64,000 nt of DNA. It comes from Mycolicibacter senuensis. GTDB taxonomy: Bacteria; Actinomycetota; Actinomycetes; Mycobacteriales; Mycobacteriaceae. Below are positions 25,146 to 37,000 of the stretch, in pieces (the stretch's first letter is position 1; every line of letters starts with the position of its first letter). Made by a program: the position numbers and the translations under genes. Under the pieces are notes generated by a model that saw only the letters and a list, made by a program, of their open reading frames with translations, ran no database searches and was not told where the DNA came from. The stretch is from NCBI RefSeq assembly GCF_002101885.1, contig NZ_LQPS01000039.1:248001-312000 (forward strand), given 5' to 3'.

Positions 25146-25757
25146 GTGAGCCAGCTTTCCTTCTTTTCGGCAGAGTCGGTGCCGCCCAGCGTCGCCGACC
25201 TCTCCGGGGTGCTGGCCGGCCCGGGCCAGATCGTCGTCATGGGCGCCGAGGCGCGACTGTCGGTCGTGGTCGATGCGCAGTGGCGGGCGGTGGCGCTGGC
25301 CGAGCTGATAACCGAGGCAGGGTTGCGCCCGGAGATCACCCGCACCGACGAGGACACCCCGCTGGTGCGGACGGCGGTGGATTCGCGGCTGCGCGTGCTG
25401 GCGCAGGCCTGGACGCAGGGAGCAGTGAAGACTGTGCCGCCGCAATGGGTTCCGGGCCCGCGGGAGCTGCGGGCGTGGACGCTGGCGGCCGGCGCCGCAG
25501 AAGCCGACCGGTATCTGCTCGGTCTGGACCCGCACGCGCCGGACACCTTCGCGCCGCTCGCCTCGGCCCTGACGCGGGCCGGCATAGCGCCCACCTTGAT
25601 CGGCACCCGCGGCAGCCACCCGGCGTTGCGGATCACCGGCCGCCGCAGGCTCGCACGGCTGGTGGAAAACGTCGGGGAATCACCGCCCGTGCCCGAGGCG
25701 TTGAGCCAATGGCCGCGTGTCGAGGCACCGATCCCGGGCCATCGGGGGCGTCTTTGA
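25146..25757 (+). CDS. Conserved mycobacterial protein of unknown function (Rv3647c type)
   Basis: A 203-residue cytoplasmic protein from GTG 25146. It begins MSQLSFFSAESVPPSVADLSGVLAGPGQ and contains RLSVVVDAQWRAVALAEL and a basic C-terminal portion (ITGRRRLARLVENVG). There is no signal, membrane helix or catalytic motif I can name. It lies 114 bp before topA on the same strand, as Rv3647c does in M. tuberculosis. The basic C-terminus might contact nucleic acid, but that is conjecture. Confidence 0.78.
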   Translation: MSQLSFFSAESVPPSVADLSGVLAGPGQIVVMGAEARLSVVVDAQWRAVALAELITEAGLRPEITRTDEDTPLVRTAVDSRLRVLAQAWTQGAVKTVPPQWVPGPRELRAWTLAAGAAEADRYLLGLDPHAPDTFAPLASALTRAGIAPTLIGTRGSHPALRITGRRRLARLVENVGESPPVPEALSQWPRVEAPIPGHRGRL

Positions 25758-25871
25758 GAGAATTCAGTGCTGACCGGCGGTTTGCGTCGGCACGGCTGTG
25801 AGTGTGAGATTGTCAGTTGTCCACCGGAGGCGCGACCTGCAGGTGCGGACAGAAGTGGAGCGTAAGCGCAG

Positions 25872-28661
<2,790 letters not shown>

Positions 28662-28662
28662 G

Positions 28663-30297
28663 TCAGTCCGCCGCGGTGGGGGTCCCGGCGTTCTCGGGGT
28701 TCTCGGGGTTCTCGGGCGAGACCGCATCGGTGGTCGCAATCTTCAACGGTCGCGCCAACTGAGTGGAGCCGGCGCGCCCGCGCAACTCGACGATCTCGCC
28801 GACCTCCCAGCACAGCGCCTCCGAATCGACCGCCCCGCTGACCGCGACCGCCGACGCCAGCACGTGGCCTTCCTCCAGCTTGGCCAGCTCGGTCAGCCGG
28901 GCGGCCTCGTTGACCGGGTCGCCGATCACGGTGTACTCGAAGCGGGCGCGGGCGCCGATATGGCCGGCGATGGCCCGCCCGGCGGAGACGCCGATGCCGA
29001 ATTCCTCCGAACTGAGCACCGGCAGCAGTTGGTCGTGCAGTTCACGGGCCGCCGCCAACGCGGCGCTGCACGCGTCGGGGTGCTCGATCGGGGCGCCGAA
29101 GATCGCCAGCGCCGCGTCACCCTGGAACTTGTTGACGAAACCACCGTGCCGTCCGACGGCCTCGACCACCACCCGGAAGAACTCGTTGAGCAGGTTGACG
29201 ACTTCGCTGGGCGGCCGGGTCGATGCGAGCTGGGTGGAGCCCACCAGGTCGACGAAGAGCACTGCGACGTCGCGTTCCTGGCCGCCCAATTCGGTGCCGC
29301 GTTCCAGGGCGCGGCGCGCCACGTCCTCGCCGACGTAGCGCCCGAACAGGTCCCGCAGCCGTTGCCGCTCGGCCAGATCGCGCACCATGTCGTTGAACCC
29401 GGCCTGCAGCAGCCCGAGTTCACTGGCGTCGTAGATCTGCATGTGGGCGTTGTAGTTACCGCGCTGCACCTCCCCGAGCGCCCAGCGCAGCTGGCGCAGC
29501 GGATCGGCGATCGACATCGACACCAGCGCGGTGCCGGCCAGTCCGATGACCAGTGCGGCCAGCGCCATGAACAGGATCGGGGTGAACAGTTTGTCCGCCG
29601 AGGCGTCGAGCAACGACGTCTTGGCGGCCACCACCGACAGGACGATCGCCAGCAGCGGCACGCCGGTCGACAGCAGCCAGGTCAGCAGCTGACGCAGCAG
29701 GACCCCGGGGGCCCGCAGGTTCTCCGGCGCCCCACCGCGCAGTGCCGCGACCGCGACCGGCCGCAGCACCCGCTCGGACTGCAGGTAGCCGATGATCGCG
29801 GTGGCGGCAGCGCCGAGCGCGGTGGAGGTGACCACCACCGGCAACACGTCGTGGGTCACCGGCCAGCTGGCGACGACGAACACCACCCCGCCCACCGTCC
29901 AGTAGCTGATGCTGATCAGCGAGCGGTAGAACGGCATTCGCAGCGCCCGGGACCGGGCCAGTTCGGTGTCGGCGGGGTCGGCTTCGGTGTCGGGCTCGGC
30001 CAGCATCGCCTCGCGGCGTTGCCAGCGGAACACCGGCATCAGTAACAAGGTGCTGAGGGTGAAGCCGAGGACGAACAGGCACAACAAGGTGACGGCGAAG
30101 ATCACCAGGTTGACGCGCGGCAGATCCTGCAGGTTGATCCGGTCCTCGATCGGCAGACCGAACCGCAGGAAGCCGAACACGAACAGTGAGCCGATGATGT
30201 CGGCCTGCAACATGCTCAGCGTGAACACCGGCCACGGCGTGCGCACCACCCAGCGGACGAATCGGCTGATCCGCCCGCCCAAGCCCGTGGTACTCAC
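28663..30297 (-). CDS. Membrane adenylate cyclase with HAMP domain (Rv3645 type)
   Basis: A 544-residue class III cyclase making cAMP. Six membrane helices occupy about residues 1-260, followed by a HAMP domain (SIADPLRQLRWALGEVQRGN) and a cytoplasmic catalytic domain. Metal aspartates are in LFVDLVGST and FQGDAALAIFG. The ATP-selecting lysine is in VNKFQGD, and GDPVNEAARL gives the Asp and transition-state Asn. The homologous M. tuberculosis enzyme is a major cAMP source. The C-terminus ends in a PENPENPEN repeat from three tandem 9-bp units. Only one base separates its stop from that of topA. Confidence 0.93.
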   Translation of the reverse strand: MSTTGLGGRISRFVRWVVRTPWPVFTLSMLQADIIGSLFVFGFLRFGLPIEDRINLQDLPRVNLVIFAVTLLCLFVLGFTLSTLLLMPVFRWQRREAMLAEPDTEADPADTELARSRALRMPFYRSLISISYWTVGGVVFVVASWPVTHDVLPVVVTSTALGAAATAIIGYLQSERVLRPVAVAALRGGAPENLRAPGVLLRQLLTWLLSTGVPLLAIVLSVVAAKTSLLDASADKLFTPILFMALAALVIGLAGTALVSMSIADPLRQLRWALGEVQRGNYNAHMQIYDASELGLLQAGFNDMVRDLAERQRLRDLFGRYVGEDVARRALERGTELGGQERDVAVLFVDLVGSTQLASTRPPSEVVNLLNEFFRVVVEAVGRHGGFVNKFQGDAALAIFGAPIEHPDACSAALAAARELHDQLLPVLSSEEFGIGVSAGRAIAGHIGARARFEYTVIGDPVNEAARLTELAKLEEGHVLASAVAVSGAVDSEALCWEVGEIVELRGRAGSTQLARPLKIATTDAVSPENPENPENAGTPTAAD

Positions 30298-30367
30298 CAG
30301 GACACCGTATCCGGCGGGAAGGGCAAAGCCAGAGTCCGAATGTCTCGGCCAACCACTACTGTGACCG

Positions 30368-31597
30368 ATGATGACCGGGGTTTTCGCACGATTGGTGGGC
30401 CAACAGCCGGTGGAGGCCGAGTTGCTGGCGGCAGCGCGGGCATCGCGCTATGACACTGCTCACAGCATCCGTACCGCCGGGGGTATGTCACACGCCTGGC
30501 TGATCACCGGGCCGCCGGGATCGGGCCGCTCGATCGCGGCGGTGTGCTTCGCGGCGGCGCTGCAGTGCACCGCCGACGACACCGACGGCGGGCCCGGATG
30601 CGGAACTTGCCGGGCCTGCACCACCACGATGGCCGGCACGCACGCCGACGTCCGGCGGGTGGTGCCCGAAGGGTTGTCCATCGGCGTCGACGAGATGCGG
30701 GCCATCGTGCAGGTCGCCTCCCGGCGTCCCGGGACCGGCCGGTGGCAGATCGTGGTGATCGAGGACGCCGACCGGCTCACCGAGGGTGCGGCGAACGCAC
30801 TGCTCAAGGTCGTCGAGGAGCCGCCACCGTCGACGGTGTTCCTGCTGTGCGCCCCGTCGGTCGATCCGGAGGACATCGCGATCACCTTGCGGTCCCGGTG
30901 CCGGCATGTGGCGCTGGTGACGCCGCCGACCGCAGCGATCGCCCGGGTGCTGATCGACACCGACGGGCTCGACGACGAGACGGCCGCCTGGGCGGCGGCG
31001 GTCAGCGGCGGGCACGTGGGCCGGGCCCGCCGGTTGGCCACCGACCCGGAAGCCCGTCAGCGCCGGCAGCGGGCGCTGGCGCTGGCCCGCGACGCGGCCA
31101 CCCCGTCCCGGGCGTTCGGCGCGGTCGACGAACTGGTGGCCGCGGCCGAATCCGAGGCCCATGACCTGACCGCCGATCGGGCCGAGGCCGAGACCGAGGA
31201 ACTGCGCACCGCGCTGGGGGCCGGCGGCACCGGCAAGGGCACCTCCGGGACACTGCGGGGCACCGCCGGGGTGATCAAAGACCTGGAGCGCCGGCAGAAT
31301 TCGCGTCACAAGCGGGCCTCGCGCGACGCGCTGGACCGAGCCCTGATCGACCTGGCCAGCTACTTCCGCGACGCCCTGCTGGTCGCCGCGGCGTCGGGCG
31401 GCGCCGCGCGGCCCAACCATCCCGACATGGTCGATGCCGCCGCGGCGATGGCCGGCCACGCGCCGGCGGATGCGCTGTTGCGCTGCATCGAGGCGGTGCT
31501 GGAATGCCGCGACGCGCTGGCGACCAACGTCAAACCCCGGTTCGCCGTCGGGGCCATGGTCGCCACCATCGGTCAGGCGCTGCGGGCCGACCTGTAA
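30368..31597 (+). CDS. holB: DNA polymerase III delta-prime-like clamp-loader ATPase (Rv3644c type)
   Basis: A 409-residue AAA+ protein. The P-loop is GPPGSGRSIAAV, with arginine in place of the usual lysine, a sign of the non-hydrolysing delta-prime subunit. A zinc group is present as CGTCRAC with an upstream Cys. EDADRLTEGAANALLKVVEEPP and LRSRC match the sensor regions. The C-terminus has a collar-like domain. It should be part of the sliding-clamp loader. ATG codons at 30368 and 30371 are both possible. It leads into the tRNA-Thr gene. Confidence 0.9.
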   Translation: MMTGVFARLVGQQPVEAELLAAARASRYDTAHSIRTAGGMSHAWLITGPPGSGRSIAAVCFAAALQCTADDTDGGPGCGTCRACTTTMAGTHADVRRVVPEGLSIGVDEMRAIVQVASRRPGTGRWQIVVIEDADRLTEGAANALLKVVEEPPPSTVFLLCAPSVDPEDIAITLRSRCRHVALVTPPTAAIARVLIDTDGLDDETAAWAAAVSGGHVGRARRLATDPEARQRRQRALALARDAATPSRAFGAVDELVAAAESEAHDLTADRAEAETEELRTALGAGGTGKGTSGTLRGTAGVIKDLERRQNSRHKRASRDALDRALIDLASYFRDALLVAAASGGAARPNHPDMVDAAAAMAGHAPADALLRCIEAVLECRDALATNVKPRFAVGAMVATIGQALRADL

Positions 31598-31628
31598 ACT
31601 CGGCTGGTCCCGGTCTCGGTCGGGGCGC

Positions 31629-31701
31629 GCCGCCTTAGCTCAGTCGGTAGAGCGATTCACTCGTAATGAATAGGTCAGGAGTTCGATTCTCCTAGGCGGC
31701 T
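31629..31701 (+). tRNA. thrT: tRNA-Thr (anticodon CGT)
   Basis: A full cloverleaf folds by eye: acceptor GCCGCCT/AGGCGGC, D stem GCTC/GAGC, anticodon stem ATTCA/TGAAT with loop CTCGTAA (anticodon CGT at 31662-31664), variable AGGTC, T stem AGGAG/CTCCT with loop TTCGATT, and discriminator T. CCA is not encoded. M. tuberculosis has a threonine tRNA at the same place after Rv3644c. Confidence 0.97.
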
Positions 31702-31790
31702 CCGCTTATCGGTAGAAAGCTGGTCCCGGCGCCCGCCGGTGCCGCATGCCCTTCGATCTCGACCGGGCTCGGCCGCGACCCATCACATCG

Positions 31791-31811
31791 TATCGACAAT
31801 GATTTTCAATA
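31791..31811. promoter_or_regulatory. Zur-box-like palindrome
   Basis: The 21-bp site is centred on G31801 and contains CGACAATGATTTTCA. It is symmetric at 16 of 20 non-central positions and AT-rich against a GC-rich background. It fits the mycobacterial zinc-uptake-regulator (Zur) pattern TGAAAATnATTTTCA. The only gene it could control is the methyltransferase on the plus strand; the tRNA ends 90 bp upstream. Confidence 0.55.
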
Positions 31812-31899
31812 ATCCGTGTTTCGCCCTACCATCAGGATCGCGCACCTCCCCCCGAGCCCTGGCCCGCCGGTCGTTGCCGGTGCGCGCGACGCTGTGCGG

Positions 31900-32705
31900 G
31901 TGAAGCGAGCAATCCCGTTGCCCAGCAACCTCAAACCGGGTGTGTCGGCACTGTTCCGCTACATCGAGACCCTGCACGGCGACCGGGCGTGGGGCAGCAT
32001 GTTGGACTCCGGCACCGGGGTGAAATCCCTGCAATGGATCGAAACCCTGCCGACCGATAGCTGGACGGCGATCACCGCGGCACCCAGTATGGTCGACGCG
32101 ACCCGCGAGGCGCTCGGCGAGAAGATCCGGCCTCAAGACCGGCTGCTGGTGGGCAACTGGATCGATGCCAACCTGCTTGCCGGCGAGACCTTCGACACCG
32201 TGCTGGTCGACTACCTCGTCGGCGCGATCGAAGGTTTCGCCCCCTACTGGCAGGACCGGGCGTTCGAAAGACTGCGTCCGCTGGTCGCCGCCGGCGGCCG
32301 ACTCTATGTCGTCGGATTGGAGCCCTACGTTCAGTATCAGCCCAAGACCGACAGCGGCCGCATCGTTTGGGAGATCGGCCGAGTCCGCGATGCGTGTCTG
32401 CTGTTGGCCGGCGAACGTCCCTACCGTGAATACCCGCTCTCGAATGGATACTCCGACAGCTCGGTCCGGCGGGTTTCCGGCCGGTGGCGAGTCGCCACTT
32501 CCCGATCCGCTACGGTGCGCGATACATCCACCGCCAGCTCGATATGTGCCGCAATCGACTCGAACGCGTCGGCTCGCCGGAACTCGGCAGCTCGATGCGC
32601 CGGTACGTCGACGAGCTGCAGTCCAGAGCGCTGGCGGTCCACGAACGCGAAGGCGGGCTCCGGCACGGCCGCGACTACGTGATCGCCGTGGAGCCCATTG
32701 CTTGA
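31900..32705 (+). pseudogene. Class I SAM-dependent methyltransferase, frameshifted
   Basis: The first frame from GTG 31900 reads IPLPSNLKPGVSALFRYIET, MLDSGTGVKSLQWI (SAM-binding motif I region), FDTVLVDYLVGAIEGF and ends sensibly at REYPL. From about 32438 the protein continues in another frame as LEWILRQLGPAGFRPVASRH through DYVIAVEPIA to TGA 32703. TACCCGCTCTCGAATGG carries one TC too many: removing two bases restores YPLEW. Joined, the product would be about 268 residues. It is either a recently broken gene or a sequence error. The Zur-like box lies about 90 bp upstream of the start. The acceptor substrate is unknown. Confidence 0.75.
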
Positions 32706-32711
32706 ACGGCC

Positions 32712-34064
32712 TCAGCGGTCTCCCAGCGCCGGAAGCTCGGCGGAGTACAGCCAGGCCTGCCACAACGGCTGCAGCGACACCGTGGTGTAGCCGGCGGCCA
32801 GCCCGGTGAAATCCTCGGTGGCAGCGTTGCCGTGGCGGTAGCGCGTCGTCCACTCGCGCAGCAGCGCGAAGAAGTCCTCGTCGCCCAGCTTGCCGCGCAG
32901 CAGATGCAGGGTGAGCGCGCCGCGCTTGTAGACCCGGTCATCGAACATGTCCGCCGGACCCGGATCGGCCAGCAGCAGATCCTGCGGCAGCACGGCCAGC
33001 TTCTGGTGGTAGTGCTGCGCCCACTCGCCGGCGCTGCGCCCGCCGGAATGCTCCGACCACAGCCATTCGGCGTAGCAGGCGAACCCCTCGTGCAGCCAGA
33101 TATCGCGCCAGCGCCGCACGGTGACACTGTTGCCGAACCACTGGTGGGCCAGCTCGTGGGCGATCAGCCGCTCCGATCGCCGCCGGCCGTCGCAGTGGTT
33201 GGCGCCGAAAACCGAAACCCCCTGGGCCTCAAGGGGGATCTCCAACTCGTCGTCGGTGACCAGCACGGTGTAGCCGGCTGCCAGCGGGTAGGGGCCGAAC
33301 AACCGCACGAACAGTTCCATCATCTGCGACTGGCGGGCGAAATCCCGGTCGAACTGCCGGGTCAGCCGGGCCGGCAGCACGGCGTGGATGGGCACGTCCG
33401 AATCGGGCAGTCGTCGGGTCACATACCGGCCGATCTGCAGGGTGACCAGGTAGGGCGGTGTCGGCTCGGGTTGCTCATAGGTCCAGCTGGTGCGGGCCGA
33501 TCGGGCCCGCCGCGACACCAGTGCGCCGTTGGCGACCGCACGGTAGGAACTGTCGGTGCTGATCTGGACCCGATAGCTGGCCTTCGCCGTGGGCCGGTCG
33601 TCACACGGAAACCACGTCGGCGCACCGTTGGGCTGCCCCGAGACCAGCGCCCCATCGGAGAGCTCCTCGAAACCTACTTCGCCCCACAGTGTTTCGCTGG
33701 GGCGTGGCGAACCCGAATACCGCACCGCGATCACCAGCGCCGCCCCGGCGGGCAACTCGGCGGCCAGGGTGATCCGCAGCTTGGCCGCTGAGGTGCCGAA
33801 CCGGGCGGGCTGGCGGCCGTTGACCCATACCTTGGCCACCGACAGCGCATCGGCGAGGTCCAGGGTGACCTCGCCTAACGCGGCGAGCGTGACCGCGGTG
33901 ATGGTCGCGGTGCCCGACAACCGATTACTGGAGACCTTGTACTCCAAGTCCAGTTCGTAGCGCGACACGCGATAGCCGGTGTTACCGCTGCCGGGCAGGT
34001 ACGGGTCCGCAACGGGCGCAACGCTGTCGGTCGCCGTGGCGGAGGACTTGACCGGTTTGCTCAC
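32712..34064 (-). CDS. M1-family zinc aminopeptidase
   Basis: A 450-residue gluzincin. The zinc motif is LIAHELAHQWFGN, with the third ligand Glu in WLHEGFACYAEW 18 residues on. The usual GAMEN exopeptidase motif is replaced by PLEAQGVSVFG, as in a set of short actinobacterial M1 proteins. There is no signal peptide. GTG 34064 overlaps the stop of the peptide synthetase gene by four bases (GTGA), so the two are coupled, and it may trim or process that enzyme's product. It lacks the large C-terminal domain of PepN. Confidence 0.85.
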   Translation of the reverse strand: MSKPVKSSATATDSVAPVADPYLPGSGNTGYRVSRYELDLEYKVSSNRLSGTATITAVTLAALGEVTLDLADALSVAKVWVNGRQPARFGTSAAKLRITLAAELPAGAALVIAVRYSGSPRPSETLWGEVGFEELSDGALVSGQPNGAPTWFPCDDRPTAKASYRVQISTDSSYRAVANGALVSRRARSARTSWTYEQPEPTPPYLVTLQIGRYVTRRLPDSDVPIHAVLPARLTRQFDRDFARQSQMMELFVRLFGPYPLAAGYTVLVTDDELEIPLEAQGVSVFGANHCDGRRRSERLIAHELAHQWFGNSVTVRRWRDIWLHEGFACYAEWLWSEHSGGRSAGEWAQHYHQKLAVLPQDLLLADPGPADMFDDRVYKRGALTLHLLRGKLGDEDFFALLREWTTRYRHGNAATEDFTGLAAGYTTVSLQPLWQAWLYSAELPALGDR

Positions 34065-37000
34065 GCTGCGGACTCCTCGGTCGGCGCGCGCGAAGAACCG
34101 CGCTTCTTGCGGGGCACCGGCCACGGCGCGATCGGGTTGCCCTGCCAGCGGGTCGCCGGCGGCACCTCGTCGCCGCGCATCACCAGGGATGCCGGTCCGA
34201 TGGTGGTGTCGGCGCCCACCCGGGCCGCCGGCAGCGCCACGCAGTGCGGACCCAGGGTGGCGCCGGCTTCCAGTGTGACGGTGTCCAGCTGCATGATCCG
34301 GTCGTGGAACAGGTGGGTCTGCACCACACAGCCGCGGTTGACCGTCGCCCCGGGGCCCAATGTCACCAGGTCGGCTTCGGGCAGCCAATACGTCTCGCAC
34401 CACACCCCGCGGCCGATGGTGGCGCCCAGCGCCCGCAACCACAGGTTCATCACCGGGGTGCCGGTGGCGGCCCGGGCGAACCACGGCGCGGCCACCGTCT
34501 CGACGAAGGTGTCCGACACCTCGTTGCGCCAGACGAACGGTGACCACAACGGGTGCTCGGTGGCCCGGATCCGGCCCACGGTCAGCCATTTGGCCACCAC
34601 CGCGATGCCGCCGGCCACCGCACCCGCCGCCAGCAATGTCACCCCGCTGCCCAAGGCGGTCCAAAGGTAACCGAACCGCGTTGCCGCCCACTGCAATACA
34701 CCGAGCAACGTGACCCCGATCCCAAAGGTCACCATGACCGGGATCAGCCGGAAGGTCTCCATGACGGCGCGCATCAGCTTCAGCCGCAATGGTGGTTCGA
34801 AGGTCCGCTCGGCGTCGAGGTCGGCCGTCTTGCGGCGCAGCCGGACGGGCGGGCTGCCCAGCCACGACGAACCGGTTTTGGCTTTGTGCGGCGCCGTCGA
34901 CAGCACCGCCACCAACGCTCGGTCGGGCACCCGCCGGCCCGGCTGGGTGATGCCGGAGTTGCCCAGGAAGGCGCGTTCGCCGATGGTGGCCGGTGCGACG
35001 TGGATCCAGCCGCCGCCGAGTTCGTAGGAGGCGACCATGGTGTCGTCGGCGAGGAAGGCTCCGTCGGCGATCGTGGTGAACTTCGGGATCAGCAGGGCCG
35101 TGGAGATCTCGGTGCCGTCGCCGACCTTGGCCCCCAGCAATCGCAGCCACCACGGCGTGACCAGGCTGGCGTACACCGGAAACAGATAGTCGCGCGCGGA
35201 GTCCATCAGCCGCTCGGTGGCCCACAGCTGCCAGCCCTGGCGGCTGCGCACCGGGTGATAACCCTCGGCCAGTCCGATCGACAGCAGCCGGACCGCGACG
35301 ACGGTCAGGGCGGCGTAGCCGGCCAGCGCGGTCAGCGCCGCCACCGGCGTCCACAACGCCGCCGGCCCGATTGCCGACCCCAACGTTGCGGCGTCACCGA
35401 CAGCCCGGCCGACCACGGCCAGCCCGGCGCCCAGCGCCAGCAGCGGCAGGCCGCCCAGCAGTATCGACGTCAGCCCGTAGACCGTCACCCACACCGGGCG
35501 CCGCGGTGGCCGGTGATCCGGCCAGGGATGGCGCGCCTTACCGGATTTCACCGCCGGCGAGCCGGTCCAGTACTGGCCCTTCTTGACCTCGCCGGTCACC
35601 CCGGAGCCGGGGGCGACGTCGGCGTCCTTGCCGACCGATGCGCCCGGCAACAGCGTGGTGCGGGCGCCGATGGTGGCATCGTTGCCGACGGTGATCGGGC
35701 CGACGTGGAACGCCTCGCCGTCGATCCAGTACCCGCTCAGGTCGACCTCCGGTTCGATGGAGCACCGGTGCCCCAGCGTCAACATCCCGGTCACCGGCGG
35801 CGCGGAGTGCAGATCGACGCCCTTGCCGACCTTGTTGCCCAGTGCCCGCGCGTAATACACCAACCACGGTGCGCCGGCCAGATTCTCGGCGCCGCTGGCC
35901 GCCGCGAGGCGTTCGGCGATCCAGACCCGCAGGTGTTCGGGGCCGCCGCGCCGATAGCTGCCGGGCTGCAGGCCGGCCAGCAGTGCGCGGGCCCCCAGCG
36001 CGGCGATGCCCATCCGGCCCAGCGGGGTGACGAACAGCACGAAGCCGGCGATCACCCACCACCAGTCCAGGCGCGCCAGCCAGGGCAGCGGATGCCACGC
36101 GGCAACCACGTTGTTGAGCAGCGCCAGCCAGGTCACCCATTGCAGGCCGGACAGCGTCGCCAGCGGCACCGACAACAGCACCTGGGCGGCCTGGGTCAGC
36201 CGCGGCATGGGCTGCACCGGGCACGGCGCGGCCGCCGCCGCGGGATCGCTGCGGCCCATGTCGTCGAGGAATCCGGCCAGCGAGCCGAGCCTGGGCCGGT
36301 CGTAGAGCTGGGCGACCGTGGTCTGTGGGTAGCGTTGCCGCAACGCGGCCACCAGCTGGGCGGCCTGCAGCGATCCGCCCCCAAGGGCGAAGAAGTCGGC
36401 CTGCTCATCGTCGACCGCGGTGCCCAGCACCTCACGCCACAGCCCGGCCAGCCAGCCCAGCGTGCTGTCCGGGTCGCCGGCGCCGGCCAGGCCGCCCGGT
36501 TCGGGGCCCACAGGCCACGGCAGGGCATCGCGGTCCACCTTGCCCGACGTTCGGGTGGGCAGCTCGCCGACCAGCACCAGCCGGGGGATCAGCGCGGCGG
36601 GCAGTCGCCGGTCCAGCTCCACGCGTGCCGCGGCCAGGTCGAAATCCGGGTCGCTGCTGACCAGATAACCCACCAGCAGCGGTGTTCCGCCTGCACTGTT
36701 GCGCACCGCGGCCGCGCCCCCGCTGACCCCGGGCAGCGCCACCAGCGCACTGTCGACCTCGCCCAATTCGATGCGCCGCCCACCGACCTTGACCTGATCG
36801 TCGGCGCGGCCGCAGAAAATCAACCCGTCCGGTTCCAGTCGCACCAGATCGCCGCTGCGGTAGGCCCGCTGCCACTCCAGGGCGGGCAGCGGTGCGAACT
36901 TCTCGGAGTCCCGGTCGGCGTCGAGGTAGCGGCCCAACCCGACGCCGCCGATCACCAACTCGCCGACCTCGCCGGTGGCCACCGGCTCGCCGTCGGCGCC

